Assembly (NCBI RefSeq): GCF_005239225.2
Contig: NC_133284.1
Span: 47,834,697-47,898,696 of the forward strand
Length of the DNA: 64,000 nt
Origin: Populus alba
Taxonomy: Eukaryota > Streptophyta > Magnoliopsida > Malpighiales > Salicaceae
Direction of reading: 5' to 3'
Below are positions 1-11,700 of this stretch, piece by piece. Positions within the stretch are counted from its first letter, which is position 1; each line of letters begins with the position of its first letter. The notes below the pieces were generated by a model. It made no database searches. It was not told the DNA's origin and was given only the letters and a program-made list of their open reading frames with translations. Made by a program: the position numbers and the translations under genes.

Positions 1-1293
1 AAACTAAACACACTCAATATTATTTAAAAAATAATCACAATCTAAATAAAATATAAATCAAAAATTTATTTGAATATATATATAATGCATTATTTTTTAA
101 AAAATAAAAAATATATATATAAAAAGAACTAGTTCAAGCACATGTAGGGCCTGTTAAACCTGGTCCCAACACCTGACCAAATGAAGCAATGGCCAGCATT
201 CAAGCTTGCAACGCTAGGCCCAGGTACAAGCCTTTTTTTTAAAAGAGTTTAATGGGGTGAACGTCATGTCGTCTGCACCAAATACTTCAAAAAAAAATGA
301 CGCATTGCCTATTTCAACCTAGAATCCGATCACTGTGATGACCAAAAAAAACATGGTCAGTTGTTTTTTCATCCAAAAATCAAATTTCAACCTATTTTTG
401 ATCAAAAACACCTAGAAAATGTTCTAAAGACCTTGTTTAACCAATCTATGGCCACCAAAAAACCAAAAAAACTGCTTAAAAACCCGAAATCTACCCGGAA
501 CAAAATTCTTTCCGAGTTTAGATATGTTATTTTAAGTGTTTTCAAAGTAAAAAAAAAAATCTAAATGTAACCCTCATCGTCACATGGAACCTTTTGACAT
601 AAAAATCATCCATTTTGATGGATGAAATCTGGCGACTCCCTCTCTCTGATCCTCCCAATAGAAAAGGGCTGAAAAAAAAATGAAGTTAGGTATTAAAATC
701 TATTGTCTGAAATTCAAGGGACTGGTTGTTTTATATCTAAAAAAATATGAGGGATTAAAATGAATATGCCAACGAAACTTTCAACCGGTCCTCCATTTTA
801 CCCGAGATTTTCACTGCAGTTCCTTAGCTTTCAATCAATCATTCTCCCTAAAAAAAATATGCAATTGAGGGCTAATTTGAGCTCCAAAATACCAAATCGC
901 ACAAAAAAAGAAGAAGTTAAAGGACAGTAAAAATTTTCAAAACAATACAAGGCTCTAGTCCGCAGTAAAAGAGAGTACAAAATAATCTTAAAGTCTGTTG
1001 CCTTCTAGCTTTATATATGATGGACCACATCTCATCATTTTCTGCAGACTTCGATTTTTTAGTAGATTTATTAAATGCTTTCTACATTCATGGGATTCCA
1101 AAAACTAGAGAGTACTCTTCGTCAATGAATCGCACAGAACATTATTGGACCCCATGAATTAGCATCACACGATAAAACAGAGAAAAATTTTACTGGACCG
1201 CTTGAATCAGCCTCACAGTATTTATTGGTGGTAGAGGATTTTAATCCTATTAGTTCAGCAACATGAAAGGTTTGAGTCTTAATTACTAGCTGA
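1..1293. repeat. TPS 3'-flanking repeat, copy 1
   Basis: I see no gene here. The stretch is AT-rich and is repeated nearly base for base at about 27,265-28,572, and in part at 25,930-27,030 and 21,250-21,813. Its last 270 bases carry the 'ggaccacatctc' module (about 1,020-1,130) that lies downstream of each terpene synthase copy and is scattered elsewhere in the window. A short reading frame at 361-564 is repeated in the second copy only because the DNA is duplicated; it has no recognisable domain. Confidence 0.8.
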
Positions 1294-3466
1294 TCACATC
1301 GTCACAGGATCAATGAGTATAGCAGAAACAAGATCTTTGAGCGCAGTTCCAGCATTTGTATAGCCATCTTCATCTTTGTACACAACATCAATCACACGAG
1401 CAAGGTTGAGCATCCTTGTCAGAAGAGGCATGGGGACAGCGGTTGGGTGGAGAAACTCTTCATTGACATCCTTCCAAGCATCTGTAACTTGTTTTCGAAA
1501 TTCATGGACAGTTTCTTGTTCTGTGGTGCCATGCTGTTTCATGTAACATTCAATGCTCGAGGCAACATGCCCTCTCTTTTGTTCGAACTACAGAGGTACG
1601 CACGGAGAAAAATTAGCAATAAAATGACAGAAAATGTGTTGAAATTAATTACTCTAGGAGTATAGATACAATCACTACCTTGTGGGACACGATGTCATCC
1701 ATGAGTCTGCAAATTATTTCTGAGGCTTTAAGAATCTTCGGTCCCCTAAATAACCAATCGAAGGAGTCCTTGGTTACAACATGTCCCATTCCAACAAAGG
1801 ATGTAGCTTCTAGCATTGCATAGGCCGAAGTGACCAGTGCAACAGCCATGTATTCCTCCATTGTTGGTGTGTGTTTTTGGTGGAACCATTTAGATTCAAG
1901 GCAGTATGCTCGAACTTGATTCTTCATCTGAAAAATCATCAAACGTGTCAACCACTATATTTTAGCTGCATATCCTAAGAGAACCGATCTTTATTTTCAA
2001 TCAGCCTGTGACACTTACTGCTTCTTTTGCATAGTAGACACGGTATGATCTTTCTTCACTGACCATATTTTCCTCAATTTCTGTGTAGACATCTAGAAGT
2101 GCCTTGTAAGTCACCTTCATGTACTCTGGCAGCTGATCTACGGCAGTAATTTCCCACCTGTAAATAATTAAGATTGAAAGATTGGATAAACTGAAGAAAA
2201 ATGGTTATGAATCGAAATTTGATACATAATGATGGTAATATTTTAGAATGTGAAGGGACCCGACCTCTCAATTGCATCAGTAAAGAGCTCGAGTTCTTCC
2301 GGTGTACCATAGACATCGTAGATGTCATCGATGACGGAAGTCATGGCAATAACTTTGGTCAGCATCCTTCGAGCCAAGAAATACTCTGGCTCAAAGTACA
2401 CTCCTAATATCCAAAAGTAGCACTCTATAACCCTGTCTCTTGCAAACGGCAGCTTCTTAGCAAAATCTAGTTCTATCAACCACCTAATTAATCAGCATTA
2501 ATAAAAGAAAACTCTCAGTTGAATTTCAATATAGCAAAAGCTAAAACACAGTATTGTATCTTGGAATGATCTTGTTTTCTTCAGCTTACTTTGCAATTTC
2601 ACTTAGCTCCTTCTGGTGTTGCTTTTGCAAAATGTTCTATAGCCTTGGCTGTTCTTGAACTTGCCGAACACATCTGGATTGGGACAGAAAACATTACATG
2701 AATGTAGAAACTAATTTCGTTAAGATTATATAAGAAACAGGCAAGAGAAGAAAAGTCCATACCACATGAGATTTTATAGCCTTGTTGTCTAAGCAGTCGA
2801 AATTTGAGAGAAATGGCGTATAGGTCATTATGATGATGATCATCATCATCTCCATTATCGAAGTCGCAATGGGACCTGTACATTTCTCTTAGTATTTCAT
2901 CAATCTCAATCTCAAAATGGTAAGAGATGCCTACGCGTTGGATCGCATCAATGAAGTCCAGTGTTTGTGAAGGCTTATTGATATTGGCCATCAGCTCCCT
3001 TTTCACTTCTTCCTTCAGTTTTTTATGCTCTGCTTTGTCACTCGTTTCCTAATATCAGCAACAAAAAGAATAACTTTTCTTGAAGGATTTTTTATCTTAA
3101 AAACTGACGCTACAAAACAGAAATTCGCGTTTATAATATTGATCATTCCTTCTTCTTAAATGGGAATGATCATTGTTTGATTAGATGGGACGGTGATTTC
3201 AGTTGTCACAATCAGTTGGTGCAAAATGGCCATGAATGACGACCATATGGGAAAAACAATTGAGGCCTTCTCACTTAAAAGTGTTAGAAAGGACAATATC
3301 CGCACGCAATCAAGCACATGAATAAGATAAGTATTTTTACCATGGAATCGGTTGCGTACGAGAGAAAATGGTCACCCCAAATGCTAGGAGAAAAACTTGC
3401 AGAACGGCGACTAACATTGGGCTCGACAGTGGCAGTAGAGAAAATTGCAGAACCTTCAACAGACAT
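1294..3466 (-). pseudogene. Sesquiterpene synthase (TPS-a type), disrupted copy
   Basis: Seven-exon terpene synthase broken in exon 3. Exons read on the minus strand: 3,341-3,466; 2,763-3,048; remnant 2,590-2,673; 2,265-2,483; 2,019-2,157; 1,679-1,927; 1,294-1,587. All junctions are GT-AG. Exon sizes 126, 286, 219, 139, 249 and 294 equal those of the intact copy at 28,573-31,033, but exon 3 is 84 bp instead of 373. The net 289-bp loss has a filler of about six bases ('ctatag') at the junction. It shifts the frame, so translation stops about 23 codons into the exon remnant, giving roughly 160 residues instead of 561. The parts encoding RRx8W, RDR, DDIYD and the NSE/DTE motif are undamaged, so the loss is probably recent. 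A product that skips exon 3 would also be out of frame. Transcription from its intact promoter is possible, but an active enzyme is not expected. Confidence 0.88.
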
Positions 3467-3559
3467 TTTCCTAGTATGGTTTGGGAATTAGTGGGTTTCT
3501 GAGGTTCGATAGTTTGTGTTTTGAAGGGTATACTGTGATTCGGGAGCTCTTCTGCTCGA

Positions 3560-3569
3560 CTATTTATAG
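3560..3569 (-). promoter_or_regulatory. TATA box of TPS pseudogene
   Basis: Minus-strand CTATAAATAG lies about 95 bp upstream of the start codon at 3,466. The same box at the same distance stands before the intact copy (31,127-31,136) and the two 5' fragments (8,812-8,821; 36,089-36,098). Upstream identity ends at about 3,702, where a transposon remnant begins. Confidence 0.7.
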
Positions 3570-3713
3570 GCCAAGGCACCTTATAAGCTTCATACAGTGC
3601 AATTATTCAAAAGGGACGTGACACACACACAAACATGTTGAATTGAAATTAACTCGTGTAGCAAGAGTTGGATTAGGGAATTGAGTCCATTTTCCTCATA
3701 AACCAAGGCACCT

Positions 3714-5130
3714 TCCGCTTTTTGTTGTTCAGACTCCGCTCTTTGTTGTGCTTGAGACGCTTTGAGTTGTGTGTACGCCTCTGATAGGTGGTCGTATTTT
3801 TCAGTGAGCTGAGCCGTGTGTTGTTGCAAGGCCACAAACTCCTTAGATTGGGAGCTCGATATTGATTGGAAGCTCCCAATGGTTGAAGCACTACGGGCTG
3901 ACTGCAAGTTGTCGGCATTAGTGTTGGAGAGCCCGTAACCCGATTATTATCGAGTCCACCTAACGATCCAACCTCCATCCACAAATTTGGATCGAATTTC
4001 GGATGGGTCAAAGTATTGTCCCGTATCTCTCTATCAACCGATTATTATAGGTCTCCTGAAAATATATATAAAAAATGTAATTATCATATTCATTTCAATA
4101 AACATAATGACTTACAAAATAAAATGGTTGAACAAACATATCGCAAAATGTTGAGCACGGTTGTCAACGAACTGTTGCGCCTCCTTTTGGCGGTCTTGAC
4201 TTCGCACATGTGTCTCCATAAATAGCTCAATTGGGCTCGGCTCACGTCCGAAAGACGTAGCCTATAATGAAAAAAGATTTATTAACAACAAATTAATTTA
4301 ACGATATATTTCATTTAAATTAATCTTACCATCCATTTTGCATATGCAGCAAACGGAACATAGCCACCGGTGTGTGTTGTCACCGAGCCATGAATTGGCC
4401 AATTCTAGTTGCCAGCATTAGACTGCGAGCTTCATGTGAACCGCTCAGACATCACGTGCTCAAGATAGTGCAACCATATATCTTACGGGATGTATATTGG
4501 TTTGAAATCCCTCCAAACCGCAACATCGTTCCAACCTTGAAACCCCCTATCCCTCGCGGTTTTTTTTTGCCCTTTTTTGTGCTTCATACAAAAAATCATG
4601 TAACCTACTTCACGCAACAAAAAATTACATTTCAAAACATAAATTTTTGTCTAAAAAAATCTTGTATTGTTTTCAATGTTATTTAGTTGCCGCGTGATTT
4701 TCCCACACCCTCCTCACAACAGTGTTATGCTTACTGTCCCAACAGAATTTGTCTTGTGTATAAATAATTAATTTTAAATAAAAATAATAATTTATTTACA
4801 ATTATATTAATAATTTATTAGAAATAAGCTGAAAATTATAAAATAACACCAACCTCAAATCTGTCAAACCATGCATTGATTTGAGGCATCCATTCAGGAT
4901 GCTTGAATATCTAACTCCATTGAAACAATGAAATCTCCATCCATGATTTAAACGCTGATGATATTACTCAGGCGGCCTCAATGTTTTTTGAACCTGAAAA
5001 TAAATGAAATTAATGAAATAGTGATTACTTCATAAATTATGTTATAATTTAAAAAAAAAAAACTAAAATCTTAACAAACTTACATTGAAAAGTTGTCGTT
5101 TCACTGTGCCTCGTACTTGCGGATAAATTG
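3714..5130 (-). pseudogene. CACTA-type (Ptta/En-Spm, transposase_24-like) protein remnant, copy A
   Basis: Minus-strand exon pieces encode the C-terminal half of the plant En/Spm-associated protein. The order is a segment with EWMPQINAWFDRFEV near 4,850-4,920, then VWENHAATK near 4,690, then a long piece with PEDIWLHYLEHVTSERFTR near 4,440-4,560, then RSQDRQKEAQQFVDNRA near 4,150-4,210, and a Gln-rich coiled tail (AYTQLKASQAQQRAESEQQK) ending near 3,716. A better preserved copy is at 32,985-34,390. Here the C-terminus is lost: at 3,702-3,714 the element is fused to the TPS upstream region through 'caaggcacctt', a patch also present 150 bp away in the TPS promoter. No full-length frame remains, so this is a dead fragment. 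The family assignment rests on remembered motif order. Confidence 0.6.
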
Positions 5131-6233
5131 ATTCCTCTTATATATACTCTAATGAAAAAAAAAAGTCATTTTAACAACTTGTATTTTAATATATTTAATA
5201 TTAATACTCTTTGTTTTTTTTAATAAAGTTTAATTGATGAAAAAAAGAAGTCTTTAAATAATCTAATTCAATGTTTTGGCACTTTTGATAGATATGTAGG
5301 AATGATTTTTCTTTGATAGAAAAGTCATTTTGGCTCTCTCATTAGAGCTGTAAAATTATCAAGGAAGAAAAACTAAAAAAATAATTTGTTTTTTAATTAT
5401 TATTTGCTTTTCTTTTGTCTCTCTCATTGGAGATGCCCTCAGGAATGGTAATTTAAAGTTTAAGAATTTAAAACTCATAGTGGTAAGCATTTAATTCCAT
5501 CATGAAAAACTTTGAGACAATTATTAATATTAGAACTTGTTTAAGATAATTATGAGGATATTTATATTGGACATATAAGCAAATAATATAAGCAAATAGA
5601 TTGTTATTATTTGCTTTCTTATAAACATTCTCAAACAACAAGGAGGTAAAACATAGAGGAAGTGTCATCTCTTCAAAATAAGTAATTTCAACATTGCAAC
5701 ATTAATAACAACAACAACAATTATGCTAACACTACCCTACTTATTGATGTTCCATCAACCAATGATGAAAGATAAATCAGGGAAGCTCATAAATGAGTAT
5801 CATGTACTGATTCTTAAGATTTAGAAGCACTAAAAGAAAAAAAAAGAAACAAGGTATTTCAAATCAAATAATATTTGAAGAAAAGATGAGCAATTATGAA
5901 AGCATTATTCATCTTCTTGTAAGGGATAAAATGTATTTTAGAGAACCTATCCACTACAATAAATATAGAGTCCACTCTCATTTATGCACAAAGTAAATCA
6001 AAGACAAAATTCATAAACAAGTCCTTCCATATATTTTCATAAATAGACAGAGGCATAAATAAACCTGTATTTGTTTTGAAGTGTGGTAAAAGTTATATTT
6101 TAAAGTGTTTTTACTTGTAAATTGCATTAAAAAATTTGTATCAACAGGATGGATTGAGATTATTTTCTTTCGATAACCATTATTTTTTCTTTCTGCTTTT
6201 CTTTTTTAAGGAAAATTTTTCATTCATAACCGG
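5131..6233. other. AT-rich non-coding stretch, duplicated at 34,480-35,605
   Basis: No gene seen. The sequence matches 34,480-35,605 with small indels, as part of the same duplication that carries the CACTA remnant. It ends at 6,233 ('cataaccgg'), where an LTR interrupts it; the uninterrupted continuation 'ggttaatcaaa' can be read at 35,603 and 11,075. Confidence 0.7.
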
Positions 6234-8315
6234 TGTTGTTACCCAATTTTTGACCCATGTTTTTTTTATATTTTCAAAAAATCAAAAATAGAGAAAAACA
6301 AAGAAAATCCAAAAAATATGTTTTTTTAATATATTTTCGTCATTTTAGCATTTTCAACGTCATCTAAAAAGAATTTAATTTTTCAAAAGATTTTCAAACG
6401 CGTTCGACTTTTCACGCGTCGTTTTTAAAATCATTGATTTTCCTCATTGAGTCGACGTTGATATTGCTCGTTTTCAAAAAATACAAAAAAAAACAAGAAA
6501 AATCAAATTTTACAAAAAAAAAAAGTTAAGGGACCAATTTTGAAAACTTGGCAATATTTTTTGCCTATAAATACTGGTTTCCAACACTTACAAGAGGAGG
6601 GGGGTTCATTTTTGCAAGGGGGTTAATTTTGGAAACATCAAAAAAATACAAAAAACCTAAACCTAATCTTTTTTTGAAGAGCAGCCGCCCCCCCCCCCCT
6701 CTGGTTTTAATTTTTCCCAGCCGCCGGCCACAAACCAAAGCCAAACAGCCACTTCTCCTCAGCCGGCCCCAAGCCACAAAGAAACCATTTTCCCCTCACA
6801 AATCAGCCCCCACCGAACCAGAGAAAACCAGAGAAACCGTCCCTAAGCTCTCCATTTTCCCTGCAGAAGGAGAGAAAACCACCGGACACAAGCCCCCACC
6901 CTTGACATTTTTTTTCTCCCTCAACCGGCTGTTACCCCCTTCAGCCGGACCCTCTCACTTTCGGCCAAAGGGCCGCCGCCCCCTGCAGCTGAGGTATATT
7001 TTTTGTCTTCCCGGTTGTTCCCCCCTCTCCGCTGTCATCTTCCAGCACCGGCGTCCTCCTCCCTCAACAGCCAACGGAGAACCAACCTCAGCCACACACC
7101 GGACCGAAGCAAGAGTCTTCCTCCTTCGGTCTCCATCTTTCCCGACCTCTCACAGCCTATCCAGCAGCGGCCACAGACCACCATCAGCCAGACGGGCTTC
7201 CACCCTCCTCTCTCAGCCGACTCATCGGAGAACCCAGCGCCCACCGGACAAGCAGCGGCAGCAAGGCCAGCCACCGCTGTTCCTTTCCCAAGCAGTATCG
7301 CTCCCCCTTTGCAACCGCCAGATCCACCACCAGAAATAGAGGAGAAGAAGACACCCACAACCGCCGGCCATCTGAACAGAAGAAGAGGAAACAGAAACAA
7401 TCTGCAGAGAGGGGCAGATTGAAGACGGCGGAGAAAGAAAGAACAAATAAAAACAGATCTGAAAAAAACTAAGAAAAAGTTAAAATCGACTGCTGTGTTT
7501 GTTCTTTTTTTTGTTTTGCAGGTCACCGCCGGCGTTTGGAGGCTGAGAAGAAGCCGATCCAGCCCCTGTAGCTGTTTTTTTTTTCGGCGGCGAGTGAACC
7601 CACGCGCCACCCGTGGCGGTGGCGCGTGGGAGGACGCGCCGCCAGTGTTCCCGAGCCCAGGAAATCTGCTGAACACTGTCCCGCAACTCCAGAAATCCGT
7701 TTGCCACTGTTCTGAATAGTTTTGGATTATTTTGTAATTTTCAGATTGTTTAATGTAATATTTGTGTAATTTTTAGTTTTTTTTAGTTTGTACTTTATGT
7801 AAATGTGGATGGAAATAAAAGAAAAGAAAAGAAAAGAAAAAGAGAAAGTGATAATAAAAAAAAAAAAAAATGTTTGTGAGAGCTTGTATGTTTGTTTTTT
7901 TATTTATTTATGTTATTGAATTAAAAATCAAAAAGGACAAAAAGAATTATTTGTTAATTTAAATATGGTTAAATATCTCAAGGACAAATAAAATCAAGTT
8001 GTATTTTCCATGAAAATATGAGGACAAGTTTCTACATATATTCGGGGATTTAATAACTGATTTATTCAAGCCTAAGAATTTAATTAATATTTTAAATTTT
8101 CAAATCACATCAGAACACGAAGCAGCTTACCTCAGGTAGGGTGTGTTAGGGGTGCTAATACCTTCCCTAACCACAACCAGTCTCTTACCCATGATCTTTG
8201 ACAAGACCAGTACATCAGGTTTCCTAGTAGCCCTCAATAAATTACTAGGTGGCGACTCCCACGAACGAATTCAAAGCAAACTCAACAACAAGAAAAATCG
8301 CCAGCCGATGTCGCA
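6234..8315 (+). mobile_element. Gypsy-type solo LTR or LTR fragment, about 2.1 kb
   Basis: It starts TGTTGTTACCC and ends near GCCGATGTCGCA, by analogy with the LTR at 47,181-49,118 whose ends are fixed by a target-site duplication. It carries a TATA box (CTATAAATA, 6,565-6,573), then a long C- and CT-rich transcribed leader (6,690-7,640), then an AT-rich part, and near the end the 'gggtgctaatacc...caaccagtctc' block shared with the LTRs ending near 43,815 and 50,400. The left flank is the duplicated sequence broken at 6,233; the right flank is a SINE-like fragment, so no target-site duplication remains. Long open frames in both strands of the C-rich leader (6,548-7,676) look like composition effects, not proteins. 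Confidence 0.65.
6565..6573 (+). promoter_or_regulatory. TATA box in LTR
   Basis: CTATAAATA about 330 bp into the LTR. The related LTRs have the same context (CTATAAATACTGG at about 40,421; a version split by three bases near 12,462). Transcription would enter the CT-rich leader. Confidence 0.5.
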
Positions 8316-8446
8316 AGCCCACTGAACATCCTGCAAGCCCAGTGAGCAGGTAAGACACCACGGGGGTGACAGGGGTACTCTTTGAGGTTCGAACCCGGGA
8401 CGTTCGCAAGGATTGAACTTGCAGTTTACCACAGCAGCTAAGCCCT
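8316..8446 (-). mobile_element. tRNA-derived SINE-like fragment
   Basis: On the minus strand there is a pol III A-box-like TAGCTGCTGTGG (8,429-8,440) and a B-box-like GGGTTCGAACCTC (8,384-8,396), about 33 bp apart as in tRNA-derived SINE heads. A body follows toward lower coordinates ('cctgtcacccccgtggtg', 'cctgctcactgggcttgc'). It does not fold as a complete tRNA and is joined directly to the LTR end at 8,315. No tail or target-site duplication is visible, so the 3' end seems lost. Confidence 0.5.
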
Positions 8447-8608
8447 GCATTTTAATTTGTCACTAAGCTACGTACATTCGAACGGTCATAACAAAAGGAC
8501 CACATCTTAAAAGGGTAGGAAGAAACAATTGAGGCCTTCTCACTTAAGCGTGTTAGGAGGACAATATCCGGACGCAATCAAGCACATGAATAAGATAATT
8601 ATTTTTAC

Positions 8609-8734
8609 CATGGAACCGGTTGCGTACGAGAGAAAATGATCACCCCAAATGCTAGGAGGAAAACTTGCAGAACGGCGACCAACATTGGGCTCGACAGTGG
8701 CAGTAGAGAAAATTGCAGAACCTTCAACAGACAT
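8609..8734 (-). pseudogene. Isolated terpene synthase exon 1
   Basis: A complete copy of TPS exon 1 (42 codons, 126 bp) followed by an intact GT donor at 8,607-8,608. It keeps the RRx8W motif (RR at residues 20-21, W at 30). It differs from the intact copy by S19G, S26P and D40G, so it is an older duplicate than the pseudogene at 1,294-3,466. Minus-strand sequence beyond the donor runs only to about 8,490 before entering other repeats; no further TPS exon follows down to the SINE and LTR. Its upstream region with TATA box is intact up to about 8,960. Confidence 0.85.
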
Positions 8735-8811
8735 TTTCCTAGTATGGTTTCTGAGGTTCGATAGTTTGTGTTTTGAAGGGTATACTGTGATTCGGGAGCT
8801 CTTCTGCTCGA

Positions 8812-8821
8812 CTATTTATAG
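8812..8821 (-). promoter_or_regulatory. TATA box of the orphan TPS 5' end
   Basis: CTATAAATAG on the minus strand at the conserved distance from the start codon at 8,734. It is a promoter without a complete gene behind it. Confidence 0.6.
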
Positions 8822-8959
8822 GCCAAGGCACCTTATAAGCTTCATACAGTGCAATTATTCAAAAGGGACGTGACACACACACAAACATGTTGAATTGAAA
8901 TTAACTCGTGTAACAAGAGTTGGATTAGGGAATTGAGTCCATTTTCCTCATAAACTACA

Positions 8960-11170
8960 TTTTTTCTTGTTAAATAACCTTACATATTTGACTTATCGTT
9001 ATGCCAACAGAGAGAGAGAGAGATAACACACTTATTTATGAAAAAAAAAAAAAACCAAAGAAACTCTATAAACATGTTCTTTTAAGGAAGAATTGACAAG
9101 AATAAATCAGGTGACATGAGAAAACATTATTACAAGAAAGCAGATCATGAATAAATTACAGATTCCAAGGGAAAAAAAAGAACTAAGAGATCTGGACACA
9201 GTCAGTTATAGAAAGTTATCGGAGGGGGCAAAATCTTTTTCTAAAATTCTTAAAGATTTGATGGATGATTTTATACCTCTTTATCTTTCATCTTGTATGC
9301 ATGCTTTGCGGTGATTCTATACACAAAATATAAACATTTAAACATCATGATAGTTCAATTATTGATATAGCAAACACTTTTTCCACGTTTAAGATACTCT
9401 GATTGACTTCAATAAATTTTATATAAAAAAAATAAATTTTAATAGTTTTTTCATCATAAATATTATAAAAAAGAGCAAGTGTTATTCTACCGAGTTGGCT
9501 GGACTAAAATTGTCAATTTCATTTTGACATAAGATTTTTTTTTAATTGGAATAAAATATTTTAAAAAAAATTTCTATATTTTTTAGGTTATATATCAGTT
9601 TCATGAATTTAATTTTTTTTCTCGTTATCAAACATTTATCATTAGAACTGTTGGAAATGAGATTTCACTAATTTTTTATTTGTTTTTTATAAGATTGTTT
9701 TGATCTCAAGTCTTAGGTCACATGATGTAATTAGATTTTTTATTATTTTTTTAGTTTTTTTAGGATATTTTACTTATTATAAATATGATTATTTAACTTC
9801 TATTTAGTTTTTTTAATAATAAAAGATAATTTAATGATTCATAAATAAAATTTTAATGTGAGAGTTTGCTTTTAGTTTCTCATGAACTATGACTTATTTA
9901 AAAATTAATCATGTGTAGTGGCATCTTGTACTTTAAAAATTAATCTTCTACTTCTTGTTCATGTCACTTTATAGGTGTTGGGTGGAGGTTTAGTTACTTA
10001 TAATTTTAGAGTACTAGTACAAGTTATCGCTGTATCAAGCTGAATCACAAGTTTGAATTTAGTTTTTTTAGGAATGGTCAATATGACTATGAATTTTTAA
10101 ATCTTTATAATCACTAGGTTACATCATAACAAGTTTGATAATTTATCCCGGATCATTTTCTATTAAGTTATCTCGATCTTATGACCTGAGTCACGGGTTT
10201 ACTGTGTTAACTTGGGATACCTCAAATTATTTTTTTGCTTTTTTTTTTAATTGTTTTTTTTTAATTTTATCATTTAACAATTGGTTAGTTTAGAGTTGTG
10301 CTTTATAAATTTTTATTTTTTTATTTATTTTCTATGAGGTAACCATTCTTGTTACTCGATTCGTAGGTTTAACAATTTTATCCATACTGACTAAAACCTC
10401 CTTTTCTTTTCATTTTTTAAATTGATTTTTTTTCATCCTTTAACATTTTTTCTTATTGGAAATCAAGATTCCTAATTTATTTTATTTTTCTTTTTATGAG
10501 ATCATCACGGTCTCATAATTTTAGTTGCAAGTTTTACAAGTTAGCTAAGGTCGGTTCGAGTCAATCCGGTATATCATCATCTCAATATATATTTTTAAAA
10601 CAAAAAAAAACAGTGTCATTTAATATATTACTATCTTAATATTTAAAAAAAAAGTGTCGTCCAATATTTATCAAATATTTATTCATTATTTATTTTATAT
10701 GTTAAACATGTTAGAAAACACCTTTACATTTTTTTTAATGTATTTTTTAAATGATTTGGCCGCGGAGTAGTGTACGGAGAAGGATATAAAGTTGCTTGCG
10801 GGAAAGGGTTTAAAATATTCATATTAGTCTTTTACCGCTTCTCACTAAATATTTTTTTATTTTTTTTATGATTGATTTTTCTTTCTTGATTTTTCTTAGA
10901 ATTATTTTTTTATTTTTGAGTTTTTAGAAAATTCATAAATATGAAAACAATAAGCAAAAAGGTTGAAAATTATAGAATGGTAACAAAAATTGTATCAACA
11001 GGATGCATTGAGATTATTTTCGTTCGATAACCATTATTTTTTCTTTTTTAAGGCAATTTTTTCATTCATAACCGGTTAATCAAAATCTCAAATACAGACT
11101 TGATATAAACTTAACCACTGAGCACAACGTTTTGGAATCATGTTTCATGGGGCTACAAACTTCCTTTTCC
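8960..11170. other. AT-rich region without genes
   Basis: No coding signal. It holds a short (GA)n run near 9,008-9,022. The part 8,940-9,530 matches 36,225-36,820. The part 9,580-10,120 matches 31,670-32,250, including the segment that has become a palindrome there. The stretch 10,140-10,580 has degenerate repeats built on motifs like 'gacctgagtcacgggttta'. The part 10,980-11,170 repeats 35,505-35,700. Confidence 0.65.
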
Positions 11171-11179
11171 ATGACAAAA

Positions 11180-11700
11180 TTATTCGAAGGCTGCAAGTGA
11201 CCTTGTCGAAAAGGATATAATCACGGACCACATCACATCTTTTTCTGGAGATTTATTTTCGAACATACATGGAATTCCACTAGACTGTAGTGCAATCTTC
11301 GACCATGAATAGTTCTGAGCATTAATGGATCACATGATTCATCATCGCATGATAAGAAACAGGGAAGAAAAAATTGAAGAAATTTTTCGGCCACACAAAG
11401 AGAGCAGTTCCTCGCAGAAGACTCCATTGTTGTCACCAAGCTACGTGCATTCGAATGGTCAAAACAAAAGCACCACATCTTCAGCAATTGCAGGTAATCG
11501 ATATACCAATTTATTGAGATTTTATTTAGAAACCACATCTTACATGTGTTTTTTGTTTTCTTTTTCTGGCACATTCTAGGTCCTTCCCCTGATGTGTGGG
11601 TGGCCATGAGCATGTTGTCCTTTTCTTCTAGAGCTTGTGGCCAACCACACGTCAGAGGAAAGGACGACCTCTTATTCCTAGTTTTAGATTAATAAGTCTT
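11180..11700. repeat. TPS 3'-flank module with foldback
   Basis: It starts 'cgaaggctgcaagtgacc', passes through 'ggaccacatcacatctttt' and ends near 11,690 with an imperfect foldback (about 11,585-11,670) whose arms contain 'gatgtgtgg' and its complement. The same block, slightly rearranged, is at 38,060-38,460. Short frames on both strands here are repeats of the same DNA and not genes. Confidence 0.6.

Noticed and set aside
361..564. 67-residue frame repeated at 27,639-27,902
   Set aside because: Conserved only because the flank is duplicated; Lys/Asn-rich AT-driven frame, with different C-termini in the two copies.
2074..2328. 84-residue minus-strand frame (and its copy at 29,353-29,607)
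   Set aside because: Runs across TPS intron 4 in a frame different from the exons; explained by the spliced gene.
6548..7676. Long overlapping open frames on both strands
   Set aside because: They lie in the C/CT-rich leader of an LTR. Frames on both strands are open because of base composition, have no domain, and the proteins are low-complexity.
8250..8262. TGGCGACTCC as a tRNA-Arg primer-binding site
   Set aside because: In the solo LTR with defined ends (47,181-49,118) the equivalent motif lies about 90 bp inside the LTR, so it is probably not a PBS here.
8380..8446. Possible tRNA gene on the minus strand
   Set aside because: B box and a weak A box are present, but no acceptor stem pairing or anticodon arm can be read; a SINE head fits better.
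11233..11613. 126-residue minus-strand frame, with relatives at 12,759-12,974 and 38,037-38,333
   Set aside because: The copies differ in length and frame because the DNA is a repeated module; no conserved protein ends or codon pattern.
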